Shown one piece after another: positions 9,199 through 17,981 of a stretch of DNA of 64,000 nucleotides. Made by a program: the position numbers and the translations under genes. Below the pieces are notes generated by a model. It was not told the origin of the DNA. It did no database searches and saw only the letters and a list, made by a program, of their open reading frames with translations. Source of the DNA: Candidatus Chlorohelix allophototropha (GTDB taxonomy: Bacteria > Chloroflexota > Chloroflexia > Chloroheliales > Chloroheliaceae); the NCBI RefSeq assembly GCF_030389965.1, contig NZ_CP128399.1, positions 1,178,001 through 1,242,000 on the forward strand, in the 5' to 3' direction. How positions within the stretch are numbered: the stretch's first letter is position 1; each line of letters starts with the position of its first letter.

Positions 9199-9885
9199 TT
9201 ATTCTTCCTCCCTTTGTCCCGGCAAGCTCTTTGGCACAGCCTGACCCGGTGGAATGAGTGGGGCTTCCTTGCGTAGCGGCTTGGGAGTATCTACCTGACC
9301 GGACGCTTCCGGCACAAGGTTTCCCTTGCCAACCGCTGCCGCCGTGGTGCGCCAGCCATCGAATAGTCCTTCAAAATCAGGGATTAATGCCTTGGCTTCG
9401 GGTGGTGGAGTAGGTTCCCACGCCAACGCCGCGCCTCTAGTGGCTGTCCCTTTAGGCTCTATAAGATCTTCCTTGTTATAAAGCATCTTTTCGCGAGTGT
9501 AGCTGACCAGTAAATTATTGCTTTCAAGAGTTATAGCGCCGGTTGGGCAAGCAGCCTGACAATAACCGCAGAAAATGCAGCGCAGCATATCTATCTGGAA
9601 AATTCGCGCATGCCTTTCGCCAAACGAAACCGGTTGGGTAGGATCATTTTCTTCCGGTTCGATATAAATCGCATCTGCCGGGCAAGTTCCGCTGCAAAGC
9701 ATACAGGCAATACACCGTTCCAAACCGTTTTCATAGCGGTGCAACACATGTCTGCCGCGCTCGCGGGGCGGTAACTTGCGCATATGTTCCGGATACTGCA
9801 CCGTAAGCGGCTTGTGAAAGATATTCTTGAGGGTAATACCCATACCTTTAAAGGTATTAACCGTAACTTTAAACGGATTCGCCAT
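9199..9885 (-). CDS. nuoI: NADH:quinone oxidoreductase subunit I, 8Fe ferredoxin type
   Basis: A 228-residue peripheral subunit with two 4Fe-4S binding motifs, CIACMLCSGTCP and CIFCGYCQAACP (about residues 58-69 and 102-113). These bind clusters N6a and N6b that pass electrons from NuoG towards the quinone-proximal cluster. It has a C-terminal extension of roughly 70 residues, rich in Pro and charged residues, that is not part of the core fold. It lies between nuoH and nuoJ as in standard operons; the gap to nuoH is 52 nt. Confidence 0.96.
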   Translation of the reverse strand: MANPFKVTVNTFKGMGITLKNIFHKPLTVQYPEHMRKLPPRERGRHVLHRYENGLERCIACMLCSGTCPADAIYIEPEENDPTQPVSFGERHARIFQIDMLRCIFCGYCQAACPTGAITLESNNLLVSYTREKMLYNKEDLIEPKGTATRGAALAWEPTPPPEAKALIPDFEGLFDGWRTTAAAVGKGNLVPEASGQVDTPKPLRKEAPLIPPGQAVPKSLPGQREEE

Positions 9886-9937
9886 TACAACACCTTTTAT
9901 TTGAGAGTTTCAGGTTATAGCCCAAAACTTATATAGC

Positions 9938-10936
9938 TTAAGAAACCAGTGCCACTACTATGCTGGTAATTACAAGGTTCAAAACCCCCAAGGGCAAGAG
10001 CCATTTCCAGCCTAGTTGCATCAAGCGATCATATTTCAAACGCGGTAAGGTAGCGCGCAACCATATAAATCCAAAGAGAAATACCAGCACTTTTAGCACA
10101 AACCATAGTGGACCCAACTCGACAGGCAAGAACCATAGCGGGGGTTGCCAACCACCTAGAAACATTGTGGTGGCGATGCTGCTAACCGTGACCATATTGA
10201 TATATTCTGCCGCAAAATACATCGCAAAGCGCATACCACCGTATTCGGTGTGATAACCTGCAACCAGTTCTTGTTCCGCTTCCGGTAGGTCAAAGGGAGC
10301 GCGGTTTACTTCTGCCACTGCCCCGATACAGTATATGATGAAACCGGGTATTTGCAGGAATACAAACCAGACCGTTTTTTGTGATTCTACAATGTCATTC
10401 ATGCGGAGCGAGGAAGCAAGGATTATAACTCCTAGCAAACTCAAGCCCAAGCTCAATTCATAGCTGATTATCTGCGCAGACGAGCGGATAGCGCCCATCA
10501 GCGAATATTTATTGCCGCTACTCCAACCGCCCAGCGTAATTCCGTACACCGCCAGCGAAGAAATCGAGAGGATAAACAGGATACCAATGTTAATATCGGC
10601 TACCCAGAATTTTGCCCCGAATATTTCTAGCGATGCGGGACCAAGCGGTATCACAGCATAAGCGGTAATTGCCACTATCAGCGACAACATAGGCGCAATA
10701 TCATAGAGCGGGCGTTGCGCTTTTTTTGGAACGATGTGTTCTTTAAATGCCAGCTTCACCCCGTCTGCAATCGGCTGTAGCGTACCAAATGGACCTACCC
10801 GGTTTGGTCCGTAGCGGTTCTGCATGCGTGCTATTGCCTTGCGCTCAAACAAGGTCATATAAGCAAACGCACCCAACAACACGGCTGTAAGAATAAAGGC
10901 TTTTATCACAAATTGCAGAAAATCAGTCCAACTCAT
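9938..10936 (-). CDS. nuoH: NADH:quinone oxidoreductase subunit H
   Basis: A 332-residue membrane protein with about eight helices. The RYGPNRVGPFGTLQPIADGV segment (near residues 41-60) and the acidic loop NRAPFDLPEAEQELVAGYHT (near 209-228) are the NuoH/ND1 signatures and line the quinone chamber. It starts 13 nt after nuoG and is part of the same transcript. Confidence 0.97.
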   Translation of the reverse strand: MSWTDFLQFVIKAFILTAVLLGAFAYMTLFERKAIARMQNRYGPNRVGPFGTLQPIADGVKLAFKEHIVPKKAQRPLYDIAPMLSLIVAITAYAVIPLGPASLEIFGAKFWVADINIGILFILSISSLAVYGITLGGWSSGNKYSLMGAIRSSAQIISYELSLGLSLLGVIILASSLRMNDIVESQKTVWFVFLQIPGFIIYCIGAVAEVNRAPFDLPEAEQELVAGYHTEYGGMRFAMYFAAEYINMVTVSSIATTMFLGGWQPPLWFLPVELGPLWFVLKVLVFLFGFIWLRATLPRLKYDRLMQLGWKWLLPLGVLNLVITSIVVALVS

Positions 10937-10949
10937 TCAGGTCTCCCTG

Positions 10950-12968
10950 CTACAAGGATTTGGAAGCGAGTTCAGCCCGCCCGCTAATTATGCCCTGCTC
11001 GCCAAGCGCCTCATAAGTTAAGCCGGCAAAGGCAGGGATTGTCTTTGTAATCTCGCTAAAAATATCCGCAATACTCAACGCAGGGAGTGCTTTACCCAAA
11101 CGTGATGACATTTCGTATATTATCGCTATATTGGGCGCAGTACCAGTGATGGGCGGGATGGCAGGCTCTATTTTCTGCACACGCCCTTCCAAATTGGTAA
11201 AAGTGCCTTCGATTTCAGCAAAACTGGCAACCGGTAAAACCACATGCGCCAATTGTGCCGTCTCACTCATAAACATTTCCTGCACTACCAATAGTTCAAG
11301 ACCTGTCAGGCTTTCTGCCTTGCCACCGTATAGCGCTATATCAGTAAGGGGGTTTGTACCCATCACCATCGCGGCTTTCAAATTGCCTTCGCCCCTTAGA
11401 AACCCGCTATAGCTCAGGCTGCTTTTGGCAACAGCGGAGATATTGCGCGCGCCCACACTGTTGTTATCCTGAGAAAGCGCCCCCAAACCAACTCCGGGTT
11501 TGCCAAAACTTCCGGTTGCTTGTGCTAGTTGTACCAGCATCTCAAACAGCTTTTCGTTACCGGGAGCAAGGGTGTCGGCTTCATCAAACCAGATTGCCAC
11601 CTCACCTGCCGCCTTGAGAGTGGACATTATATCCGAATTCGGCTTGCGTAATAATTGCTCCACCGTCTGCGCCAGTTTCCCAGTTTCGACTGTCTCAATT
11701 TTAGTGGCATAGCGGCTTAACGCGCCGGGGTTTCCACCCAGAAATAGCAACTTAGTGCCGTTTCGATGGGCTTTTTTCAGGCGCAGTTCGAGAATCGGCT
11801 GTCGCGCGCTGATGTCCGCCCCTACCACCAGAATTGCGGCAGCTTTTTCCATTCCGGCAATGGTTGCGGTCAAGTATTGGGGAAGGTCGGCAGTTGCATA
11901 TTTCCCGAAATTTCCACCCCGATAAACCAGCTTATCCGTCCCGATAGTTTCAAGGGCGAAACGCTGTAAGGTGAAAATCTCCTCATTGGTAGCATGAGAA
12001 CCGGGTAGCACCGCAACTGATTGTGCCCCATTTGCTTTGATAATCTCGCCCAACCGTTTGGCAAGGTAATCAAACGCCTGTTGCCATGTAACTGCTTCCA
12101 GTTTACCGTTGGCGTTTCGCACATGAGGAGATTTGAGTCGCTCACGGTTGTGGATAAAACCGTAGCCATAGCGCCCGCGATCACACAACCAGCCATCATC
12201 AACTGCTTCATTGTCACGACTCATGAAGCGCACCACCTCGCGACTGAGGCGAGTATCAATGGTGATATTGCAACCGACCGAGCAATGAGCACAAACGCTG
12301 GCAGAGTGACGCAATTCCCACGGGCGGGCTTTAAAGCGATAGGTACGCGCGGTAAGCGCCCCCACCGGGCACATCTCAACGGTGTTGCCCGAAAATTGTG
12401 AATCGTAGGCTTTGCCGGGAACGGTAGAAATTTCGGCTTTCGCCCCGCGTTCCGCAATAATCAAGCCTTCATCCTGAACAATTAGTTGCGAAAAACGAGC
12501 GCAACGTTGGCACATGATACAGCGTTCGCGATCCAGCACAATGGTAGGTCCAAGTTCAACCGCCTTATCAAGGTGGCGTTTGTGCTCGTGGAAGCGCCCG
12601 GTTCCCTGCCCAAATTCAACCGCGTAATTCTGTAAATCGCATTCCCCGCCCTTGTCGCAAATTGGGCAGTCCAACGGGTGGTTGATCAGTAAAAATTCCA
12701 TCACACCGGAACGGGCATCGCTGGCAAGTTTACTTTCAGTGTGAACCACCATTCCCTCCGACACCTGCGTAGTACAAGCAGCCATCGGTTTGGGCATCTT
12801 CTCAACTTCCACCATACAAATTCGGCATGCGCCCAAAGGAGGCATTTTCGGATGGTAGCAATATATAGGGACAAAGATTCCAGCATCTTTAGCAGCTTGC
12901 CAAATAGTTGCGCCTTTGGCAGCAGACACCGTTTTGCCGTCAATAGTGAGCGTTATTTGCTCAGACAT
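10950..12968 (-). CDS. nuoG: NADH:quinone oxidoreductase subunit G, with N7 cluster ligands
   Basis: A 672-residue iron-sulfur subunit of the peripheral arm. In order: a plant-type 2Fe-2S domain (CYHPKMPPLGACRIC then CTTQ), the His-Cys3 motif HPLDCPICDKGGEC, a 4Fe-4S motif CIMCQRC with a distant CPVG, then CAHCSVGC with a further Cys about 28 residues on. The last set matches the ligands of the extra cluster N7, found only in some bacteria. A molybdopterin-oxidoreductase-like domain follows, as in all NuoG, without evidence of cofactor. It is the first gene of the operon; AGGT lies 8 nt before the ATG. The genes for subunits A-F are not adjacent. Confidence 0.96.
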   Translation of the reverse strand: MSEQITLTIDGKTVSAAKGATIWQAAKDAGIFVPIYCYHPKMPPLGACRICMVEVEKMPKPMAACTTQVSEGMVVHTESKLASDARSGVMEFLLINHPLDCPICDKGGECDLQNYAVEFGQGTGRFHEHKRHLDKAVELGPTIVLDRERCIMCQRCARFSQLIVQDEGLIIAERGAKAEISTVPGKAYDSQFSGNTVEMCPVGALTARTYRFKARPWELRHSASVCAHCSVGCNITIDTRLSREVVRFMSRDNEAVDDGWLCDRGRYGYGFIHNRERLKSPHVRNANGKLEAVTWQQAFDYLAKRLGEIIKANGAQSVAVLPGSHATNEEIFTLQRFALETIGTDKLVYRGGNFGKYATADLPQYLTATIAGMEKAAAILVVGADISARQPILELRLKKAHRNGTKLLFLGGNPGALSRYATKIETVETGKLAQTVEQLLRKPNSDIMSTLKAAGEVAIWFDEADTLAPGNEKLFEMLVQLAQATGSFGKPGVGLGALSQDNNSVGARNISAVAKSSLSYSGFLRGEGNLKAAMVMGTNPLTDIALYGGKAESLTGLELLVVQEMFMSETAQLAHVVLPVASFAEIEGTFTNLEGRVQKIEPAIPPITGTAPNIAIIYEMSSRLGKALPALSIADIFSEITKTIPAFAGLTYEALGEQGIISGRAELASKSL

Positions 12969-13339
12969 TTCAAATACCTATCTATAAAATTTTCAGCCCA
13001 ATATAATTTAATACAGTGGCATATTATCTTACGGGCAGCCACTATATGCAATTTGTTATTTGATTATTGTGCAAAAGCGCCACCTGCAAACCTGAATAGG
13101 TTAATACTCCTAGAGTATAGGCGTCTGCGCTGAAGCCAATAATAAATTTAGTGTAAATTTTTGGAATATCTCCAGTGAACTGCTTTTGTATTCGCACTAT
13201 TATATACACAAGTTACAAAATTCGCAATATTGCAGCTTGTATTTCAGTTGATAACCCCATCTGTTAAGGATTTTATATTTACTTTTAGGGTTATAATAGA
13301 TAATAGCGAGACTAAGAAATTTTTGTGGAGCAAAATGAA
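12969..13339. other. Divergent intergenic region upstream of nuoG
   Basis: About 370 bases without a gene, AT-rich, between nuoG (minus) and a plus-strand membrane protein gene. It holds the nuo promoter candidate at 13199-13227, so the nuo leader would be about 220 nt. For the plus-strand gene only a TATAAT at 13292-13297 was seen, without a convincing -35 box. Confidence 0.6.
13199..13227 (-). promoter_or_regulatory. Sigma70-like promoter for the nuo operon
   Basis: On the minus strand TTGCGA (13227-13222) is followed after 17 bases by a perfect TATAAT (13204-13199). Spacing is ideal and four of six -35 bases match. Transcription would start near 13192, about 220 nt before the nuoG ATG. 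Confidence 0.55.
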
Positions 13340-13864
13340 ATGGTGAGCAATACTAAAACTGGGGATAATCCCTTAAAATTCCGTGAGGTGCAACGCTTCA
13401 TGCAATGGTGGATTTGGTTATTATTATGCTCAATTGCTGCAATGATGTGGATAATGGCATTTGTACAACTGGTATTGGGCATCAAATTGGGCAACAAACC
13501 TGCACCCGATTTCATACTGGTAGCTTTATGGCTTGTATTTGGAATTGCTTTCCCCTACTTCTTCCTGTCAAACCGTCTGATAGTAGAAGTGCGTGGGGAT
13601 GGTATCTATTATCGCTTTACCTCTTTGCAATTTAGGTTTCGGCAAGTCCAATTTGACGAACTGGCAGCGGCACAGTTGCGCCAGTATCATCCGCTACGCG
13701 AGTATGGTGGTTGGGGAATACGTCTTGGCAAGGGCAGCATTGCCTATAACGTCACTGGCAATCGGGGAGTAATGTTGGAACTGTTGAACGGTAAAAAGAT
13801 TCTGCTCGGTTCGCAACAACCCGAAGAACTTTTACAGGCAATCGAACAGGGGCGAAAGGGTTAA
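13340..13864 (+). CDS. Membrane protein with PH-like cytoplasmic domain (DUF6141-like)
   Basis: A 174-residue protein with two N-terminal membrane helices (about residues 20-45 and 60-80) followed by a compact beta-rich domain. The REYGGWGIRLGKGSIAYNVT stretch and GNRGVMLELLNGKKILLGSQ resemble bacterial PH-like membrane proteins of the DUF6141 type, recalled from memory. Function unknown; such domains are often lipid- or protein-binding. An in-frame GTG at 13325 would add five residues, but GTGGAG at 13325-13330 is better read as the ribosome binding site for the ATG at 13340. Confidence 0.8.
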   Translation: MVSNTKTGDNPLKFREVQRFMQWWIWLLLCSIAAMMWIMAFVQLVLGIKLGNKPAPDFILVALWLVFGIAFPYFFLSNRLIVEVRGDGIYYRFTSLQFRFRQVQFDELAAAQLRQYHPLREYGGWGIRLGKGSIAYNVTGNRGVMLELLNGKKILLGSQQPEELLQAIEQGRKG

Positions 13865-13873
13865 AACAAAAAA

Positions 13874-13906
13874 GAGCGTGGGTCGAACTTTTTGTCCACC
13901 ACGCTC
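13874..13906. terminator. Hairpin terminator between convergent genes
   Basis: Stem GAGCGTGG (13874-13881) with CCACGCTC (13899-13906). On the minus strand it is followed by TTTTTTGTTTT and so terminates the small minus-strand gene well. On the plus strand the T-rich tract begins several bases after the stem, so it may act in both directions. Confidence 0.75.
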
Positions 13907-13914
13907 AGATCTAA

Positions 13915-14115
13915 CTATTTTTTATGACCAATCATCTTGACCTCACCGGAAGTATAATATACGCCGGATTGGTCTTCTGGATAATAGGGCGGGCTTGGTA
14001 TCTCTATGCGTTCCGTATATTTCTTACGTCGAAAAAAAGCAATAATATAAGGTAAATTAACCAACGCCAATATCAGCAAGCCTACAAGAATAATTGTTAG
14101 TTTTTTCTGCCTCAT
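13915..14115 (-). CDS. Small single-pass membrane protein, unknown function
   Basis: A 66-residue protein: a basic MRQKK start, one hydrophobic helix (about residues 7-26), a basic FRRKK stop-transfer stretch, then a Pro/Tyr-rich tail. The start at 14115 is chosen because GAGG lies about 7-8 nt upstream; the longer in-frame ATG at 14163 has no clear ribosome binding site. It ends just before a strong hairpin terminator. No family recognised. Confidence 0.6.
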   Translation of the reverse strand: MRQKKLTIILVGLLILALVNLPYIIAFFRRKKYTERIEIPSPPYYPEDQSGVYYTSGEVKMIGHKK

Positions 14116-14374
14116 ATACGATCCTCGTAACATTAGAAAAGTAAATTTTATCACTCTTTTCATTCTTACTATACTAACCTATTGCCATAATGACAAGGTA
14201 CAAAAGGCTTATTTGAGTTTCCTCTTGTTATACATTTCGGTCAGGAAAACAATAAACGCCAATTTTTAAGCATTTCTTACAACTTACTTTACTAATATCT
14301 AACATTTGTAAAGATTTTCTTCATTACAATTAGCAGAAGAATTAAAAGCAGTATTGTATGAAATGAGGTAACTC

Positions 14375-15571
14375 TTGCAACCGAAACTTAAAGAACGAGA
14401 ACCGCAGCGAACTAAACCTGCGCCTGCTCCGATAACCCCCCCGGTTATCTCAGCCAGCGCCGCCGTTCTGCCTCTCCGCCTATTCCTATCGATATCCTTT
14501 CTCTACGCCGGTATAGATAAATTATTCGATCTAGATTTCTTAAACCCTAACGCTTCGGGATATATTGGCAACCAGCTTACCGGGTTCGCTCAGAATTCGC
14601 CCATCGGTGGGTTCTTGACCTCAGTAGCAGTACCCAACGCCACCTTGTTCGGCGTTATGATGCTGGCAGGTGAGCTTGCTATCGGTCTTGGTACGTTAGT
14701 GGGTTTGTTCAGTCGCACAGCCGCCTTCTTCGGCATGGTTATTAGCCTGACTTTGTGGGTAAGTACTACCTGGAATGTAACTCCCTTTTTCCTTGCCTCG
14801 GACTTACCCTATGCGATGGGCTGGCTGGTCTTGGCATTAGCAGGGGCACATCCCGTATGGAGTCTTGATGGACAAATACAGCTATGGCTTAATGAGCGCA
14901 AACGTCAGGAGATACTGAAACAGGGTAAGCGCGCAGTAGTACATCCACCCAACCCTGAACTGGTCAGAACGCAGGCGCGGCGGCACTTTCTAGCAGTTGC
15001 GGGTGGGACTCTTGTCGCCGGAAGCTTAACCGGAGTAGCTTGGTTTAATTCAGTTTCAAATCGCAATGCCAACTCGACAACACAGAGCGTTCCGATTGAG
15101 ACTAGCCCGATTATTACTTCCACGCCTGTCACCAATCCATTTGCCAATAATCCACAACCTGTAACCACCACCGCTCAAGGGCAATTCACCGCAACCACTT
15201 CTACACCCGCAAACGCGACAAAGACAACCGCTGTAGCTAATACCAGCGCGCCGATAAACGGTAAAGTGTTAGGGGCTATAGCCAGTTTGCCTGTGGGAGG
15301 TTCTTTGAAATTCATAACGCCCGATACCGGTGACCGAGCTATCGTTATTCATAATAGCAATGGCTCGGTAAAAGCTTTTTCCAGTATTTGTACTCATGAG
15401 GGTTGTGAGGTCACTTACTACCCAAACCAACAGTATTTGGAGTGTCCTTGCCATGGGGCGCGCTTTGACCCCAATACCGGGGCTGTTTTGCGCCGACCTG
15501 CTAACCGACCGCTCAAAGCCTATAATGTTTCGGTAGATAATAGCGGCAATATAATTTATCAGCTTAAATAG
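14375..15571 (+). CDS. DoxX-family membrane domain fused to a Rieske 2Fe-2S protein
   Basis: A 398-residue fusion. Residues about 30-170 form a DoxX-like bundle of four membrane helices. A basic linker then leads to ARRHFLAVAGGTLVAGS (about 201-217), a twin-arginine-like motif followed by a hydrophobic helix. A Thr/Ala/Pro-rich linker follows, then a Rieske domain with CTHEGC (339-344) and CPCHG (357-361), giving both Cys and both His ligands plus the disulfide pair. Rieske domains pass single electrons. The layout suggests a membrane redox protein with the Rieske head outside the membrane, possibly working with quinone or a thiosulfate/quinone-type oxidoreductase. It starts with TTG, with GAGGT 5 nt upstream. 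No bc-type cytochrome genes are adjacent. Confidence 0.88.
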   Translation: MQPKLKEREPQRTKPAPAPITPPVISASAAVLPLRLFLSISFLYAGIDKLFDLDFLNPNASGYIGNQLTGFAQNSPIGGFLTSVAVPNATLFGVMMLAGELAIGLGTLVGLFSRTAAFFGMVISLTLWVSTTWNVTPFFLASDLPYAMGWLVLALAGAHPVWSLDGQIQLWLNERKRQEILKQGKRAVVHPPNPELVRTQARRHFLAVAGGTLVAGSLTGVAWFNSVSNRNANSTTQSVPIETSPIITSTPVTNPFANNPQPVTTTAQGQFTATTSTPANATKTTAVANTSAPINGKVLGAIASLPVGGSLKFITPDTGDRAIVIHNSNGSVKAFSSICTHEGCEVTYYPNQQYLECPCHGARFDPNTGAVLRRPANRPLKAYNVSVDNSGNIIYQLK

Positions 15572-15600
15572 TGCTTAGAGCTTTCGCCTATAATTTTGAG

Positions 15601-15622
15601 CAAGGGGTTTTCAAGCCCCTTG
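15601..15622. repeat. Hairpin of the AAGGGG...CCCCTT palindrome family
   Basis: CAAGGGG (15601-15607) and CCCCTTG (15616-15622) form a perfect 7-bp stem between the converging Rieske and penicillin-binding protein genes. A short TTTC follows on the plus strand, so it may act as a weak terminator. A near-identical palindrome occurs at 19504. Confidence 0.6.
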
Positions 15623-15650
15623 TTTCAGTCAAAGCGTAAGTTCTGATTAC

Positions 15651-17828
15651 CTAAAACGTCAGGGTGTCAATTAGCTGACGCGCTAAGGGGGCAGCTTTTT
15701 CATTGCCAAAACCTGCCTCTTCCAATGCAATCACCACCGCATATTTAGGTTTATCGGCGGGCGCATAACAACAGAACCAAGCGTGGGGTGTCTCCTTACC
15801 GCTTTCTGCCGTACCGGTTTTGCCTGCCACCCTAATACGCGAACCGGCAAAAGCTTGCGCCCCGGTACCGGATATTGTCACATCCGCCAAGGCGCGGCGA
15901 ATTATATCGAGGTTAGCAGACGAAATGGGCAATTTCTGCTTAACTTTAGCGGCGTAGGTTTGGGGATTCGCGCCTTTCTCGCTACGCGCTACCAAACGAG
16001 GCACCGGGATTTGCCCACCGTTACCGATAGCGGCATACAAAGCTGCCATATGAAGCGGTGTAACCAGCAAATAGCCCTGCCCAATGCCCAAATTTACCGC
16101 ATCGCCCCGCACCCAAGCTTGTTGGAGGTTGTCCTTTTTCCATTGTGGGTCTGGAACCTGTCCGGGCGCATCGGTCAAGCCTACCAACCCGGTGGAAGAA
16201 CCTAACCCAAAACCTTTGGTTACTGCTGGTAATAACAGTGGGTCGGTTTCATCCAGCTTTTTGCCAAGCTCGTAAAATACTACATCACACGATTGTACCA
16301 ACCCTTGATAAAGGGTAATGTTGCCATGCCCGGTTTTAAGATAACAATCTTTGGCAAATTGCTCTCCCAACCCCGTCCAATGTCCGGTGCAGGTAAAACG
16401 GTCATCGGGCTTCATCCCAAGTCTTTCCAACGCCGCCGCCATCGTAATAACCTTGAAGGTTGAACCGGGAGGAAGCAAGCCTGTAACCGGACGATTTTGG
16501 AAAGGATGGCGCGGGTCATCATTCAGCGCTTTAAACTGGCTACCGCTCAACCCTAGAATAAACCCATTCGGATCATAGCGGGGGTTGCAAGCAAGCGCCA
16601 ACGTAGAGCCGTCGTTTACATCCAGCACCACTATGCTACCCATCTTGTCGCCCAAAATCCGCTCGGCGTTCTTTTGAATAGTCAGGTCAAGATTTAGCAC
16701 CAAATTAGAACCGTCAACCGATGCTTTCTCCGCCAGTTTCTCGGAAATACCACCGTCCGGTGTGATAATGGTCAGCTTGCCGCCCTTATCGCCTGCAAGC
16801 AACTCTTCAGCCCACGCCTCAACTCCCGCCCGTCCGATCTGGTCATCTTCGCGATAACCTTTAGCTGCCAGCGTTTTCAACTCCTCCGCGTTAACCGCCG
16901 AAAGATAGCCCAACGTTTGGGCAGCGGTAGTAGCAGCCGGATATACCCGATCTTCTGTCTCAGCTATGCCCACCCCCTTGATAGCCTGCAAAGTATTCAG
17001 GGTAGCTTGCGGCGTACTGCCCGGCAACCGTTTTATATCCATTCGCCAATCCGGTTGCCCGTTCTTGTACAAATCCTTTATGACGTTCTTATCCATCGTA
17101 AGACTCTGGCTCAAAGTATCCAGCAATTGTTGCTCATTATCGATTTTACCGGGAACAACAAAAACCGTGTAATAGACTCCGGCTTTTGCCAGCGGTTGCA
17201 GCGAACGATCAGAAATTGTCCCGCGTGTAGGATTCAAAGGTATCATGCGTACCAGATTTCCGGTTGCCAACCCTGAAAAAATATTGGTGGGTTGCCAGTC
17301 TATTCGCCAACGGTTATTATCCTGCACCAATCGCAAGGTATTTTGCTGAGTGAAATCCCCTGCTCGGATAGTTTTAAAGTTTGCCGTGAAATTAAACCCA
17401 TAAGGGTCATTCGGAGTGGCGGGAGGCTTTGCGCTACCCAACTTTGTCTGTAAATTGGAAAGAGTTGCCTCTGCTGCAATATTGGTATAGCGGGCAACAA
17501 ATTTATCACGCTCAATAAAGCCACGCGCTGAAACCGAAAGTAGCGCGTACATATCCTCGTAGCGCTGTTCTTCCCAAGCTTTGAGAAAATTCCCCGCTAT
17601 ATCTTCGGGTTTTTCAGGAGCAGTAGGAGTAGAGGTAGGCATGGGAACTGTACCGGAACGGACAGCCGGAATTGTATCGGAGCGACCCGCCGAAGTAGTG
17701 GTAGGATTTGCAGTGTTAGCAGTCGGTTCATCACTGCATGCCTCCAAAAATCCTCCAACAGTGATAACCATTGCTGCCATTTGTAGAAATCGTCTCCGCC
17801 CTATCTTCATGCTGTCTCCCTGATTCAT
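15651..17828 (-). CDS. Class B penicillin-binding protein with NTF2-like (MecA-N) domain
   Basis: A 725-residue D,D-transpeptidase that cross-links peptidoglycan outside the membrane. The N-terminus has RRRFLQ followed by a hydrophobic segment ending in LEAC, a Tat- and lipobox-like signal. Residues about 75-190 form an NTF2-like MecA-N domain, next the PBP dimerisation domain, then the transpeptidase. Its motifs are visible: STFK (SxxK), SCD (the form found in MrdA-type PBP2), and KTGTAES. This is the domain plan of MecA/PBP3-type proteins. The ATG at 17828 has GGAGG 6 nt upstream; a second ATG six codons later is also possible. It is read separately from the upstream surface gene, which has its own terminator. 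Confidence 0.92.
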   Translation of the reverse strand: MNQGDSMKIGRRRFLQMAAMVITVGGFLEACSDEPTANTANPTTTSAGRSDTIPAVRSGTVPMPTSTPTAPEKPEDIAGNFLKAWEEQRYEDMYALLSVSARGFIERDKFVARYTNIAAEATLSNLQTKLGSAKPPATPNDPYGFNFTANFKTIRAGDFTQQNTLRLVQDNNRWRIDWQPTNIFSGLATGNLVRMIPLNPTRGTISDRSLQPLAKAGVYYTVFVVPGKIDNEQQLLDTLSQSLTMDKNVIKDLYKNGQPDWRMDIKRLPGSTPQATLNTLQAIKGVGIAETEDRVYPAATTAAQTLGYLSAVNAEELKTLAAKGYREDDQIGRAGVEAWAEELLAGDKGGKLTIITPDGGISEKLAEKASVDGSNLVLNLDLTIQKNAERILGDKMGSIVVLDVNDGSTLALACNPRYDPNGFILGLSGSQFKALNDDPRHPFQNRPVTGLLPPGSTFKVITMAAALERLGMKPDDRFTCTGHWTGLGEQFAKDCYLKTGHGNITLYQGLVQSCDVVFYELGKKLDETDPLLLPAVTKGFGLGSSTGLVGLTDAPGQVPDPQWKKDNLQQAWVRGDAVNLGIGQGYLLVTPLHMAALYAAIGNGGQIPVPRLVARSEKGANPQTYAAKVKQKLPISSANLDIIRRALADVTISGTGAQAFAGSRIRVAGKTGTAESGKETPHAWFCCYAPADKPKYAVVIALEEAGFGNEKAAPLARQLIDTLTF

Positions 17829-17936
17829 AAATAACCTCCAGTTCTTAGAGCGATAACATAACCCCTGTTACTACTCTATGTCAATCCCGGCTACGGCGAT
17901 TAGGCGGGATATGTACCCTTAAGTGCGGACGGGGAA

Positions 17937-17964
17937 ATAAAAAAAGGTCGGTTTTACACCGACC
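17937..17964 (-). terminator. Rho-independent terminator after the coiled-coil surface protein gene
   Basis: GGTCGG (17946-17951) pairs with CCGACC (17959-17964); on the minus strand it is followed by TTTTTTTATTT. Clear terminator 17 nt after the stop at 17982. Confidence 0.85.
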
Positions 17965-17981
17965 CACGCGCCTACCAAAAT

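Noticed and set aside
15651-17828. SCD in place of SxN in the penicillin-binding protein as a lost motif
   Set aside because: SCD is the normal form in MrdA/PBP2-type enzymes, so the site is not damaged.
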